Below, piece by piece: positions 40,515-54,215 of a stretch of DNA of 64,000 bases. Positions within the stretch are counted from its first letter, which is position 1. Every line of letters starts with the position of its first letter. Both the position numbers and the translations under genes were made by a program. The notes under the pieces were generated by a model, which searched no databases, had not been told where the DNA came from, and was given only the letters and a program-made list of their open reading frames with translations. Source of the DNA: JAJEFO01 sp965208685 (GTDB taxonomy: Bacteria > Pseudomonadota > Alphaproteobacteria > Rhodobacterales > Rhodobacteraceae); assembly GCA_965208685.1 (NCBI GenBank), contig CBDBPL010000007.1, forward strand, positions 3,658,001 to 3,722,000, read 5' to 3'.

Positions 40515-41690
40515 TCAGTCGAGGATGTTCGTGACGACGCCGGACCCGACGGTGCGCCCGCCCTCGCGGATGGCGAAGCGCAGGCCCGTCTCCATCGCGA
40601 TCGGCGCGATCAGCTCCCCCGTGAACCTCAGGTTGTCCCCCGGCATCACCATCTCCGTCCCCTCCGGAAGCGTCACCGTCCCGGTCACGTCCGTCGTCCG
40701 GAAGTAGAACTGCGGCCGGTAGTTCGCGAAGAACGGCGTGTGGCGCCCGCCCTCCTCCTTGGTCAGAACATACACCTCGCACTCGAAGCGCCGGTGCGGC
40801 TTCACAGAGCCCGGCGCGCACAGCACCTGGCCGCGCTCCACGCCGTCGCGCTCCACGCCGCGCAGCAGCGCGCCGATGTTGTCCCCCGCCTCGCCGCGGT
40901 CCAGTAGCTTCCGGAACATCTCCACGCCCGTGCAGGTCGTCTTCCGCGTCTCCCGGATGCCCACGATCTCGATCTCGTCGCCCACGTTGATCACGCCGCG
41001 CTCCACCCGGCCCGTCACAACCGTGCCGCGCCCCGAGATCGAGAACACGTCCTCGATCGGCATCAGGAACGGCTGGTCGATCGCTCGCTCCGGCTGCGGG
41101 ATGTAGCCGTCAACCGCGTCCATCAGCTCCTGAAGCCGGTCCGCGCCGATCGCCGCGTCCCGCTCCTCCAGAGCCGCAAGCGCCGAGCCCGAGACGATCG
41201 GGATGTCGTCGCCCGGAAACTCGTAGGCGCTCAGAAGCTCCCGCACCTCCATCTCCACGATCTCCAGAAGCTCCGGGTCGTCCACCTGGTCCACCTTGTT
41301 CAGGAAAACCACCAGCGCGGGAACGCCAACCTGGCGCGCAAGCAGGATGTGCTCGCGCGTCTGCGGCATCGGCCCGTCCGCCGCGCTCACGACCAGGATC
41401 GCGCCGTCCATCTGCGCCGCCCCCGTGATCATGTTCTTCACGTAGTCCGCGTGGCCGGGGCAGTCGACATGCGCGTAGTGCCGCGCCGCCGTCTCATACT
41501 CCACGTGCGCCGTCGAGATCGTGATCCCGCGCGCCTTCTCCTCCGGCGCCGCGTCGATCTGCTCGTAGGCCTGGAACTCCCCGAACTGACGCGTGATCGC
41601 TGCCGTCAGCGTCGTCTTCCCGTGGTCCACGTGGCCGATCGTCCCGACGTTCACGTGCGGCTTCGTCCGGTCAAACTTCTCCTTCGCCAT
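40515..41690 (-). CDS. tuf: Translation elongation factor Tu
   Basis: Delivers aminoacyl-tRNA to the ribosome; 391 residues from the ATG at 41690 (MAKEKFDRTKPHVNVGTIGH). GTPase motifs are GHVDHGKTT, DCPGHADY and NKVDQVDD; the C-terminal barrels follow with RTTDVTGTVTLPEG. Synonymous positions look even more uniformly C/G than in the neighbours, as expected for a top-expressed gene or one of two copies kept alike by gene conversion. It lies 46 bp after fusA. Confidence 0.98.
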   Translation of the reverse strand: MAKEKFDRTKPHVNVGTIGHVDHGKTTLTAAITRQFGEFQAYEQIDAAPEEKARGITISTAHVEYETAARHYAHVDCPGHADYVKNMITGAAQMDGAILVVSAADGPMPQTREHILLARQVGVPALVVFLNKVDQVDDPELLEIVEMEVRELLSAYEFPGDDIPIVSGSALAALEERDAAIGADRLQELMDAVDGYIPQPERAIDQPFLMPIEDVFSISGRGTVVTGRVERGVINVGDEIEIVGIRETRKTTCTGVEMFRKLLDRGEAGDNIGALLRGVERDGVERGQVLCAPGSVKPHRRFECEVYVLTKEEGGRHTPFFANYRPQFYFRTTDVTGTVTLPEGTEMVMPGDNLRFTGELIAPIAMETGLRFAIREGGRTVGSGVVTNILD

Positions 41691-41736
41691 GATGGCCTCC
41701 TTCTCGTATGGGGGCAGGTCTCGCGCTGCCCTCCGG

Positions 41737-43854
41737 TTATGCGTATTTTGCCTGGATCTCTTCCGAAATGTTCTGCGGCACCGCCTCGTAGTGGTCGAAC
41801 TGCATCGTGAACTGGGCTCGCCCAGAGGACATGGATCGCAGGTTGTTGATGTAGCCGAACATGTTCGCCAACGGCACGAACGCGTCGATCGCGATGGCAT
41901 TGCCGCGAGGCGCCTGCCCCGAAACCTGGCCGCGACGGCTCGTGAGGTCGCCGATGATGCCGCCGGTATACTCCTCGGGAGTGATCACCTCGACCTTCAT
42001 GATCGGTTCAAGGAGCTTCGCGCCCGCCTTCCTGAGGCCTTCCCGCATTCCCATCCGGGCAGCGATTTCGAAAGCCAGAACGGACGAGTCCACGTCGTGG
42101 AACTTGCCGTCAACCAAGGCCGCCTTGAAGTCGATGACGGGGAACCCGGCCAGGGGCCCGGAATCCATGACCGACTGAATGCCCTTCTCGACGCCCGGAA
42201 CGTACTCCTTCGGCACCGCGCCGCCGACAATGCGGCTTTCGAACGAATATCCCTCGCCCGGCTCCGTCGGCGTGATGATGAGCTTGACCTCCGCAAACTG
42301 TCCGGCACCGCCAGACTGCTTCTTGTGCGTATACGTGTGCTCGACTTCCTGCGAGACCGTCTCACGATAGGCCACCTGCGGCGCGCCGATATTCGCCTCG
42401 ACCCTGAATTCGCGCTTCAGGCGGTCGATCAGGATGTCGAGATGCAATTCCCCCATGCCCTTCATGATCGTCTGACCTGACTCGATGTCGGTCTCGACTC
42501 GGAACGACGGATCCTCTGCCGCCAGTCGCGCCAGGCCCTGGCTCATCTTTTCCTGGTCGTTCTTCGTCTTGGGTTCGACCGCGATCTCGATCACCGGGTC
42601 GGGGAACATCATGGTTTCCAGCACGACCTGCCTGTTCGCGTCGCAAAGCGTGTCGCCCGTCGTGGTTTCCTTGAGTCCCGCCAAGGCGATGATGTCGCCC
42701 GCGAACGCTTCGTCAATTTCTTCGCGGTCATTCGAGTGCATCATCATCATGCGGCCGATGCGTTCCTTCTTGCCCTTGGTCGAGTTGGCAACGCTGTCAC
42801 CCTTCTTGATCACGCCGGAATAGATGCGCGCAAAGGTCAGGGATCCGACAAAGACGTCGTTCATGATCTTGAACGCAAGGCCGGAGAAGGGCTGCACGTC
42901 GTCTGCCGAACGCTCGATATTCCGCGTTTCGGATTCGTCGCCGGGCGCAAAGCCCTTGTACGCAGGCACGTCCAACGGACCCGGCAGGTAGTCGATCACC
43001 GCGTTCAGCAGCGGCTGAATGCCCTTGTTCTTGAACGCCGAGCCGGCAAGCACCGGAACGAAGTCCAGCGACAGCGTGCCCTTCCGGATCAGCTTCCGCA
43101 AGGTGTCGACATCCGGCTCTTCGCCTTCAAGATAGGCCACCATCGCGTCGTCATCCTGCTCGACGGCCAGTTCGATCATCTTCGAGCGCCACTCATCGGC
43201 CGCCGCCTGAAGTTCGCTGCGCACCGGCTGGCGGGTCCAGGTCGCGCCCAGATCATCGCCCTTCCAGGTCCACTCTTCCATCGTGATAAGGTCGACGATG
43301 CCCTCGAACTTGTCCTCGGCACCGATCGGAATCTGGATCGGCAGGGGCTGGGCGCCGGTGCGGTCCTTCACCATGCGGACGCAGACAAGGAAGTCGGCGC
43401 CGATCTTGTCCATCTTGTTGACAAAGACGACTCTCGGCACGCTGTACCGGTCGGCCTGGCGCCACACGGTTTCGGTCTGCGGCTCCACGCCGGCATTTGC
43501 GTCCAGAACGCAGACGGCGCCGTCCAGGACGGCAAGCGAACGCTCGACCTCGATCGTGAAGTCCACATGCCCGGGCGTGTCGATGATGTTGAAACGATGC
43601 TTCCTGGTCTGCGCATCAACTCCGGATTCGGTGCGTTCCCAGAACGTGGTCGTGGCTGCCGACGTGATCGTGATTCCGCGCTCCTGCTCTTGCTCCATCC
43701 AGTCCATCGTCGCCGCGCCGTCATGGACCTCGCCGATCTTGTGGGACTTGCCGGTGTAGTAGAGGATGCGTTCCGTGCACGTGGTCTTGCCGGCATCAAT
43801 GTGGGCCATGATGCCGAAATTGCGGTAGCGCTCGAGAGGATATTCGCGGCCCAT
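41737..43854 (-). CDS. fusA: Translation elongation factor G
   Basis: GTPase of 705 residues that drives translocation and ribosome recycling. G1 AHIDAGKTTCTERIL, switch I with RGITITSAAT, G3 DTPGHVDFT, and NKMDKIGAD are present. Domain IV begins near 500 (RVEANIGAPQVAYRET) and domain V carries LANMFGYINNLRSMSSGRAQ. It lies 21 bp after rpsG. Confidence 0.98.
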   Translation of the reverse strand: MGREYPLERYRNFGIMAHIDAGKTTCTERILYYTGKSHKIGEVHDGAATMDWMEQEQERGITITSAATTTFWERTESGVDAQTRKHRFNIIDTPGHVDFTIEVERSLAVLDGAVCVLDANAGVEPQTETVWRQADRYSVPRVVFVNKMDKIGADFLVCVRMVKDRTGAQPLPIQIPIGAEDKFEGIVDLITMEEWTWKGDDLGATWTRQPVRSELQAAADEWRSKMIELAVEQDDDAMVAYLEGEEPDVDTLRKLIRKGTLSLDFVPVLAGSAFKNKGIQPLLNAVIDYLPGPLDVPAYKGFAPGDESETRNIERSADDVQPFSGLAFKIMNDVFVGSLTFARIYSGVIKKGDSVANSTKGKKERIGRMMMMHSNDREEIDEAFAGDIIALAGLKETTTGDTLCDANRQVVLETMMFPDPVIEIAVEPKTKNDQEKMSQGLARLAAEDPSFRVETDIESGQTIMKGMGELHLDILIDRLKREFRVEANIGAPQVAYRETVSQEVEHTYTHKKQSGGAGQFAEVKLIITPTEPGEGYSFESRIVGGAVPKEYVPGVEKGIQSVMDSGPLAGFPVIDFKAALVDGKFHDVDSSVLAFEIAARMGMREGLRKAGAKLLEPIMKVEVITPEEYTGGIIGDLTSRRGQVSGQAPRGNAIAIDAFVPLANMFGYINNLRSMSSGRAQFTMQFDHYEAVPQNISEEIQAKYA

Positions 43855-43875
43855 CTGCCTGCTCCCTGAAAGAAT

Positions 43876-44346
43876 TTACCAGCGGTAGTGGCTGAACGCC
43901 TTGTTGGCTTCGGCCATCTTGTGGGTGTCTTCGCGCTTCTTTACCGCGGCGCCGCGACCGTTGACGGCATCGGCCAGTTCGCCAGCCAGGCGTTCCTCCA
44001 TCGTGTTCTCGTTGCGGGCGCGAGCGGCTGAAATGAGCCACCGTATCGCCAGCGCCTCGCGGCGCTCGACACGAACCTCGACAGGCACCTGGTAGGTCGC
44101 GCCGCCGACACGGCGGGAGCGGACCTCGACCGACGGCTTGATGTTTTCGAGCGCTTCGTGGAAGACCTCGACCGGCGCCTTTTTCAGGCGGTCCTCGACC
44201 CTGTCGAAGGCGCTGTAGACGATGCGTTCGGCAACGGACTTCTTGCCGTCCACCATGAGGCTGTTCATGAACTTGGTCAGCACTGCGTCGCCAAACTTGG
44301 CGTCGGGCAGGACTTCGCGCTTCTCTGCTGCGTGTCGGCGGGACAT
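43876..44346 (-). CDS. rpsG: 30S ribosomal protein uS7
   Basis: Nucleates the 30S head; 156 residues with MSRRHAAEKREVLPDAKFGD, MVDGKKSVAERIVYSAFDRV and RRVGGATYQVPVEVRVERR. In E. coli uS7 represses the str operon by binding between rpsL and rpsG. Here that gap is 122 bp and could hold a similar site, but none was recognised. Confidence 0.98.
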   Translation of the reverse strand: MSRRHAAEKREVLPDAKFGDAVLTKFMNSLMVDGKKSVAERIVYSAFDRVEDRLKKAPVEVFHEALENIKPSVEVRSRRVGGATYQVPVEVRVERREALAIRWLISAARARNENTMEERLAGELADAVNGRGAAVKKREDTHKMAEANKAFSHYRW

Positions 44347-44468
44347 GTGGCCTTCCTCTGTCTATCTGCCTGCGTGCGGCGAGGGAACGAATTCGCATTC
44401 AGGCGTCGGCGTGCCGATACAGCGCGTTCGTGATGCCTGTGCCGAAGGGGCATATGTCGCCAGGCGGG

Positions 44469-44840
44469 TCATTTCGGGCGCTTGGCCCCGTATTTCGAGC
44501 GGCGTTGCTTGCGGTCCTTGACGCCTTGCGTGTCCAGCACGCCGCGAAGGATGTGGTACCGGACGCCAGGCAAGTCCTTGACGCGACCGCCGCGGATCAG
44601 GACGACGCTGTGTTCCTGGAGGTTGTGGGCTTCGCCAGGGATGTAGCTGATGACCTCGTAGCCATTGGTCAAGCGCACCTTGGCGACTTTCCGCATGGCC
44701 GAGTTCGGCTTCTTCGGAGTCGTCGTGTAGACGCGCGTGCAAACGCCCCGCTTCTGCGGACACTGCTCGAGATGCAGCGATTTGGAGCGTTTGACTTTCG
44801 GCTGCCGAGGCTTCCGGATCAGCTGCTGGATCGTGGGCAT
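44469..44840 (-). CDS. rpsL: 30S ribosomal protein uS12
   Basis: Decoding-centre protein of 123 residues, first gene of the str operon. TPKKPNSAMRKVAKVRL carries Lys43 and RVKDLPGVRYH carries Lys88 and Pro91, so the residues linked to streptomycin resistance are wild type. The ATG at 44840 is set by homology (MPTIQQLIRKPRQP); the frame continues upstream into the leader without similarity. Confidence 0.98.
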   Translation of the reverse strand: MPTIQQLIRKPRQPKVKRSKSLHLEQCPQKRGVCTRVYTTTPKKPNSAMRKVAKVRLTNGYEVISYIPGEAHNLQEHSVVLIRGGRVKDLPGVRYHILRGVLDTQGVKDRKQRRSKYGAKRPK

Positions 44841-45062
44841 TGCGTCGTATCCCGTCTTTCGCTTTCGTCCGGCGCTTGCGCCCCGGCTCGTCTTCACATC
44901 AATGTCTCTTGCGGCCACGAAATGCCCAAGACCGCGAAGCTCCCGGCCTTTCGAGAGCCAGCGGCAGGCTTCCAGAGGATCGAGGCGAACGCGCCCGGAT
45001 CGTGACCACTTCCGTTCTGTTGAAGTCGGCACGCCACGGGCGGCACCGACCGAGTAGCGCGG
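44841..45062 (-). other. Long 5' leader of the str operon
   Basis: About 215 nt lie between the predicted transcription start (near 45056) and rpsL. No protein family or strong hairpin was recognised. Its length exceeds what is needed for translation initiation and could hold a regulatory structure. Confidence 0.4.
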
Positions 45063-45091
45063 CGTATAGAGCGACTCATTTTGCCTGTCAA
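45063..45091 (-). promoter_or_regulatory. Strong promoter of the str operon
   Basis: A consensus -35 TTGACA (45091-45086), a 17-bp spacer and TATACG (45068-45063) on the minus strand. It is the best sigma70-type match noticed in the window and sits between the rpoC terminator and rpsL. Confidence 0.75.
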
Positions 45092-45242
45092 CAGGGGCGG
45101 CGCGTGAAAAACCTGCGACCGTGAACGGACATCGATTGCCCGTTGCCGCGCCCGGCGGCCGGCGACCGGATCCGGAGCACCGACTGCCTTGAACGGCCTT
45201 CATCGGCTGCGAACGATGCAGCCGGCGCGCACGTTCGATGCA

Positions 45243-45272
45243 AGACGGGCTCCGCGGAAGCGGAGCCCGTCT
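45243..45272 (-). terminator. Terminator of the rpoBC operon
   Basis: A 13-bp perfect GC-rich stem (AGACGGGCTCCGC and its complement) closes a 4-base loop, beginning 18 bp after the rpoC stop. No U-run follows. Position between rpoC and the str promoter supports a terminator role. Confidence 0.75.
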
Positions 45273-45289
45273 CCTTCATTCGGTCCGGG

Positions 45290-49525
<4,236 letters not shown>

Positions 49526-49608
49526 GTCTTGTCCCTAAAGGCTGGCCGTGGAGTCCGGAGCAGCGCCTGGAAAGGCGTGTCCGCAGCGAATTCTGCTGCA
49601 GAGGTCCC

Positions 49609-52600
49609 TCACCCGTCCTCCTCCACGGTTTCCCTGAGTTCCATGTTCAGTCCGAGGCCGCGGACTTCCTTTACCAGCACGTTGAAACTCTCCGGCACGC
49701 CGGCCTCGAAATTGTCCTCGCCCTTGACGATCGACTCGTAGACCTTGGTCCGGCCCGCCACGTCGTCCGACTTGACGGTAAGCATCTCCTGAAGCGTGTA
49801 GGCGGCGCCAAACGCCTCCAGCGCCCACACCTCCATCTCGCCGAAGCGCTGCCCGCCGAACTGGGCCTTGCCACCCAGGGGCTGCTGCGTGACGAGACTG
49901 TACGGACCCGTGGACCGCGCGTGGATCTTGTCGTCCACGAGGTGGTGCAGCTTCAAAAGGTACTTGATGCCCACGGTCACGGGCCGCGCGAACTTCTCGC
50001 CGGTCCGGCCATCGTAGAGTTCAGACTGGCCGCTCTCGGAGAACCCGGCCCGCACCAGCGCATCGTTGACATCCGCCTCCTTCGCGCCGTCAAACACCGG
50101 CGTGGCAATGGGCACGCCCCGGGTTGCGTTCTCGGCAACCTGGACCAGGTCTTCTTCATCCAGGCCCTTGATGCCTTCGCTGAAGACGTCGTCGCCGTAG
50201 GCAAATTTCATCGCGTCCCGGACAGGCTTCATGTTGCCCTTGCGACGGTATTCCTGAAGCGCGTCGTCAATCTGGATGCCGAGGCCGCGAGAAGCCCATC
50301 CCATGTGGGTTTCCAGGATCTGGCCCACGTTCATCCGCGACGGCACGCCGAGAGGATTCAGCACGAAATCGACCGGAGTGCCGTCCGCAAGGAACGGCAT
50401 GTCCTCCATCGGGACCACCTTCGAGATCACGCCCTTGTTGCCATGGCGTCCGGCGACCTTGTCGCCCGGCTGCAGCTTGCGCTTCACGGCGACGAAGACC
50501 TTGACCATCTTCATCACGCCCGGCGGCAGGTCGTCGCCGCGCCGAACCTTTTCGACCTTGTCCTCGAAGCGGTGCTCGAGAGCGGCCTTCTGGGAGGCGA
50601 ACTGCGCGTTCAGCGCCTCGATCGCTTTCGCGACCTTTTCGTTGCCGATCGCAAGTTGCCACCATTGCCCTCGCGACAGCTCCGCAAGCAGGTCCTCGGT
50701 GATCTTCGACTTGGGATTGACGCCTTTCGGGCCCCTGACCGCAACCTTGCCAAGGATCATCTCCTTGAGGCGCGCGTAGGTGTTGCGTTCAAGGATCGCG
50801 AGCTCGTCGTCCCGGTCACGGGCAAGCCGCTCGACTTCCTCGCGCTCGATCTGCAGCGCCCGCTCGTCCTTCTCGACTCCGTGGCGATTGAAGACCCGCA
50901 CTTCGACAACGGTCCCGAAGTCGCCCGGCGGCAGCCGCAGCGACGTGTCACGCACGTCGGACGCCTTTTCCCCGAATATGGCGCGCAAGAGTTTCTCTTC
51001 CGGCGTCATCGGGCTTTCGCCCTTGGGCGTGATCTTGCCCACCAGGATGTCTCCGGAGCCGACCTCCGCGCCGATGTAGACGATGCCGGCCTCGTCAAGG
51101 TTGCGAAGCGCCTCTTCGCCGACATTCGGAATGTCGCGAGTGATTTCCTCCGGACCGAGCTTGGTGTCCCTGGCGGAGACCTCGAATTCCTCGATGTGCA
51201 CGGACGTGAAGACGTCGTCGCGCACGATCCGCTCGGAAATCAGGATCGAGTCTTCGTAATTGTAGCCGTTCCACGGCATGAAGGCGACGACCACGTTCTT
51301 GCCGAGCGCAAGTTCGCCGAGTTCCGTCGAGGGACCGTCGGCAATCACTTCGCCCTTGGCGACGCCGTCTCCGACCTTCACCAGCGGACGCTGGTTGATG
51401 CACGTGTTCTGGTTCGACCGCTGAAACTTCCGCAGGCGGTAGATGTCGACGCCGGGATCCCCCGGCTCCAGTTCCTCGGTGGCACGAACGACGATCCGCT
51501 GCGCATCAACCTGGTCGATGACTCCCGCACGCCTTGCCATGATGGCAGCACCCGAATCCCGCGCCACGACCTCCTCGATGCCGGTGCCGACGAGTGGCGC
51601 CTCCGCCTGAAGGAGCGGCACGGCCTGTCGCTGCATGTTCGATCCCATGAGCGCCCGGTTCGCATCGTCGTTCTCGAGGAACGGGATCAGCGAGGCGGCG
51701 ACCGACACCAGCTGCTTCGGAGAGACGTCGATCTGGTCCACCTGCTCGGTCGGCGTCAGGCTGTACTCGCCGGCACGCCGTGTGTTCACCATCTCGTTCT
51801 CGAACCTGCCGCTGCCGTCGAGCTTGGCGTTGGCCTGAGCCACGACGTGCCGCATCTCCTCGGTGGCCGACATGTACGTGACCTCGTCCGTCACCTGGCC
51901 GTTCTTGACCTTGCGGTACGGCGTCTCGATGAATCCGTACTTGTTCACGCGGGCGAATGTCGCAAGCGAGTTGATCAGGCCGATGTTCGGACCCTCCGGC
52001 GTTTCGATCGGACACATCCGGCCGTAGTGGGTCGGATGGACGTCGCGCACTTCGAAACCAGCGCGTTCGCGGGTCAGGCCTCCCGGCCCCAGCGCCGACA
52101 GGCGCCGCTTGTGCGTGACCTCGGAGAGCGGGTTCGTCTGGTCCATGAACTGCGACAGCTGCGATGACCCGAAGAATTCGCGCACTGCCGCCGCCGCGGG
52201 TTTCGCGTTGATCAGGTCCTGCGGCATGACGGTGTCGATCTCGACGCTGCTCATGCGCTCCCGGATCGCGCGCTCCATCCTGAGCAGGCCCACGCGGTAC
52301 TGGTTCTCCATCAATTCGCCGACCGAACGGACACGGCGGTTGCCGAGGTGGTCGATGTCGTCGATCTCGCCCTTGCCGTCCCGCAGTTCGACAAGAGCCT
52401 TGACGCAGGCCACGATGTCTTCCGTGCGAAGCGTGCGCACCGTGTCCTCGGCGTCGAGATCAAGGCGCATGTTCATCTTCACGCGGCCGACGGCCGAAAG
52501 ATCATAGCGCTCCTTGTCGATGAAGAGCGTGTCGAAGAGCGCGCTGGCAGCGTCGACGGTCGGAGGTTCGCCCGGACGCATGACACGATAGATGTCCATG

Positions 52601-53748
52601 AGCGCGGTGTCCCGGTTCCAGTTCTTGTCCGCGTCCATGGTGTTGCGGATGTAGGGGCCTACCGTGACGTTATCGATGTCGAGAACAGGGATTTCGGTAA
52701 TTCCGGCATCCATCAGTTCCTTCAGCGTGCCGCCCGTCGCTTCGCCGTCCTTGTCAACTTCCCAAGTCAGTTCGTCCCCGGCCTCGACGTAGATCGCGCC
52801 GGTCTCCTCGTTGATGATGTCCTTGGCGGCAAAGCGGCCGATGATCTGGTCGAACGGCACCAGAAGGTCCGTGATCTTGCCCTCGTCGATGATCTTCTTG
52901 ACGGTTCGCGGCGTGACCTTTTCACCCGCCTTGGCGAAGGCCCGGCCGGTCTTGGCATCGACGAGATTGAAAGCCGGCCGCGTGCCGCGCACGCGCTCAG
53001 GGAAGAACGTGGTCACCCAACCCTTGTTTCTCCGGTACTTGAATTCGACGGTGTCATAGTAGGCATCCATGATGCCTTCCTGATCCATGCCCAGCGAATA
53101 GAGCAGGGTCGTCACCGGAAGCTTCCGACGACGGTCGATGCGGGCATGAACGATGTCCTTGGCGTCGAACTCGAAATCGAGCCAGGAACCGCGATAGGGA
53201 ATGATCCGGCAAGCAAAGAGCAGCTTGCCGCTGGCGTGCGTCTTGCCCTTGTCATGGTCGAAGAAAACGCCCGGCGAGCGGTGCATTTGGGAAACGATCA
53301 CGCGCTCGGTGCCGTTCACCACGAATGTTCCGTTCGAGGTCATCAACGGCATGTCGCCCATGTAGACGACCTGCTCCTTGATGTCCTTGACGGACTTGGC
53401 GCCGGTATCCTCGTCTGCATCGAACACGATGAGACGAAGCGTGACCTTGAGCTGCGCCGAGTAGGTCATGTCGCGCTGCTGGCACTCCTCGACATCGTAT
53501 TTCGGCTCTTCCAGTTCGTAGTCGACGAACTGCAGTTCGGCTGTTTCGCCGAAATCCTTGATCGGGAAGACCGACTGGAAGACACCCTTGATGCCTTCGC
53601 CGTCCATCGGCTCGGACTGGTCACCCGAGTTCAGGAACAGGTCGTATGAGGATTTCTGAACCTCTATGAGGTTCGGCATTTCCAGAACTTCGCGGATCTT
53701 GCCAAAATACTTGCGGAAGCGCTTTTGGCCAATGAACGTCGTTGCCAT
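49609..53748 (-). CDS. rpoB: DNA-directed RNA polymerase subunit beta
   Basis: Catalytic subunit of 1379 residues. The rifampicin-pocket cluster reads SSQLSQFMDQTNPLSEVTHK, then RRLSALGPGG, i.e. the sensitive wild-type sequence. Later conserved regions include YNYEDSILISERIV, GRHGNKGVISKVVP and the C-terminal QPLGGKAQFGGQRFGEMEVW. It starts MATTFIGQKRFRKYFGKIRE. Unlike the usual arrangement it does not follow rplL directly; about 2.6 kb with ppk2 and a tnpB relic lies between. Confidence 0.98.
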   Translation of the reverse strand: MATTFIGQKRFRKYFGKIREVLEMPNLIEVQKSSYDLFLNSGDQSEPMDGEGIKGVFQSVFPIKDFGETAELQFVDYELEEPKYDVEECQQRDMTYSAQLKVTLRLIVFDADEDTGAKSVKDIKEQVVYMGDMPLMTSNGTFVVNGTERVIVSQMHRSPGVFFDHDKGKTHASGKLLFACRIIPYRGSWLDFEFDAKDIVHARIDRRRKLPVTTLLYSLGMDQEGIMDAYYDTVEFKYRRNKGWVTTFFPERVRGTRPAFNLVDAKTGRAFAKAGEKVTPRTVKKIIDEGKITDLLVPFDQIIGRFAAKDIINEETGAIYVEAGDELTWEVDKDGEATGGTLKELMDAGITEIPVLDIDNVTVGPYIRNTMDADKNWNRDTALMDIYRVMRPGEPPTVDAASALFDTLFIDKERYDLSAVGRVKMNMRLDLDAEDTVRTLRTEDIVACVKALVELRDGKGEIDDIDHLGNRRVRSVGELMENQYRVGLLRMERAIRERMSSVEIDTVMPQDLINAKPAAAAVREFFGSSQLSQFMDQTNPLSEVTHKRRLSALGPGGLTRERAGFEVRDVHPTHYGRMCPIETPEGPNIGLINSLATFARVNKYGFIETPYRKVKNGQVTDEVTYMSATEEMRHVVAQANAKLDGSGRFENEMVNTRRAGEYSLTPTEQVDQIDVSPKQLVSVAASLIPFLENDDANRALMGSNMQRQAVPLLQAEAPLVGTGIEEVVARDSGAAIMARRAGVIDQVDAQRIVVRATEELEPGDPGVDIYRLRKFQRSNQNTCINQRPLVKVGDGVAKGEVIADGPSTELGELALGKNVVVAFMPWNGYNYEDSILISERIVRDDVFTSVHIEEFEVSARDTKLGPEEITRDIPNVGEEALRNLDEAGIVYIGAEVGSGDILVGKITPKGESPMTPEEKLLRAIFGEKASDVRDTSLRLPPGDFGTVVEVRVFNRHGVEKDERALQIEREEVERLARDRDDELAILERNTYARLKEMILGKVAVRGPKGVNPKSKITEDLLAELSRGQWWQLAIGNEKVAKAIEALNAQFASQKAALEHRFEDKVEKVRRGDDLPPGVMKMVKVFVAVKRKLQPGDKVAGRHGNKGVISKVVPMEDMPFLADGTPVDFVLNPLGVPSRMNVGQILETHMGWASRGLGIQIDDALQEYRRKGNMKPVRDAMKFAYGDDVFSEGIKGLDEEDLVQVAENATRGVPIATPVFDGAKEADVNDALVRAGFSESGQSELYDGRTGEKFARPVTVGIKYLLKLHHLVDDKIHARSTGPYSLVTQQPLGGKAQFGGQRFGEMEVWALEAFGAAYTLQEMLTVKSDDVAGRTKVYESIVKGEDNFEAGVPESFNVLVKEVRGLGLNMELRETVEEDG

Positions 53749-53835
53749 GGATGATGGATCTCCGGTTCAATCATGGGAGCGAGACCAGTTGGGCGCCGCC
53801 TCGCACCTGATTTGGATAGTTCCGTTTCCATACCT

Positions 53836-53857
53836 GAGGAGCCTCCCACGGCTCCTC
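53836..53857 (-). promoter_or_regulatory. Second hairpin in the rpoB leader
   Basis: GAGGAGCC and GGCTCCTC form an 8-bp stem with loop TCCCAC, 88 bp before the rpoB start. It lies between the large palindrome at 53881 and the gene. Confidence 0.5.
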
Positions 53858-53880
53858 GCCCGAAACAGGAGACTACCCCA

Positions 53881-53906
53881 TCAAAGCAGGATGCATCCTG
53901 CTTTGA
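53881..53906. promoter_or_regulatory. 26-bp perfect palindrome upstream of rpoB
   Basis: The 26 bases from TCAAAGCAGGATG to CATCCTGCTTTGA are an uninterrupted perfect palindrome, 133 bp before rpoB. In RNA it would form a stable hairpin (attenuator or terminator); as DNA it could be an operator. It is not a typical ribosomal leader motif. Confidence 0.6.
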
Positions 53907-54215
53907 GAGGGTGGCCAATACTGAACTTTGTTGACGTAGTGCCTGTTCATCGAATCACGTCGCCGTCTCCCTATCAACCGAAGCGCCTTCTTTCAACCGA
54001 TTCTTCGTAACAAGTCGAATGAACTTCGCCCTGGGAGAGTTCTGGCTCTCCGCCGCCGGAGGTTTCCCGAAACAAGCGCGACAGGTTCCCAACGGGAATT
54101 GCACCCGACAGTCACATGATGTTTCTTGTTGCCTCTTTGTTCCCTTTCGTGCATGCTGCGCGGACAGGGTGGACGACGCCGCCTCCGCCAAACGTTCGAT
54201 CCGGGAGCGATCGCA

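Larger units (their letters stand above)
53749..54215. other. Intergenic region between rpoB and the tnpB relic
   Basis: Apart from the two hairpins noted separately, these 467 bp hold no recognisable gene. An rpoBC promoter must lie here or in ppk2. Weak candidates on the minus strand are TTGAAA (53995) and TTGATA (53977), but no good -10 follows at proper spacing. Confidence 0.4.

Noticed and set aside
49921..52167. 748-codon plus-strand frame within rpoB
   Set aside because: Antisense shadow of rpoB; composition is typical of complementary-strand artefacts.
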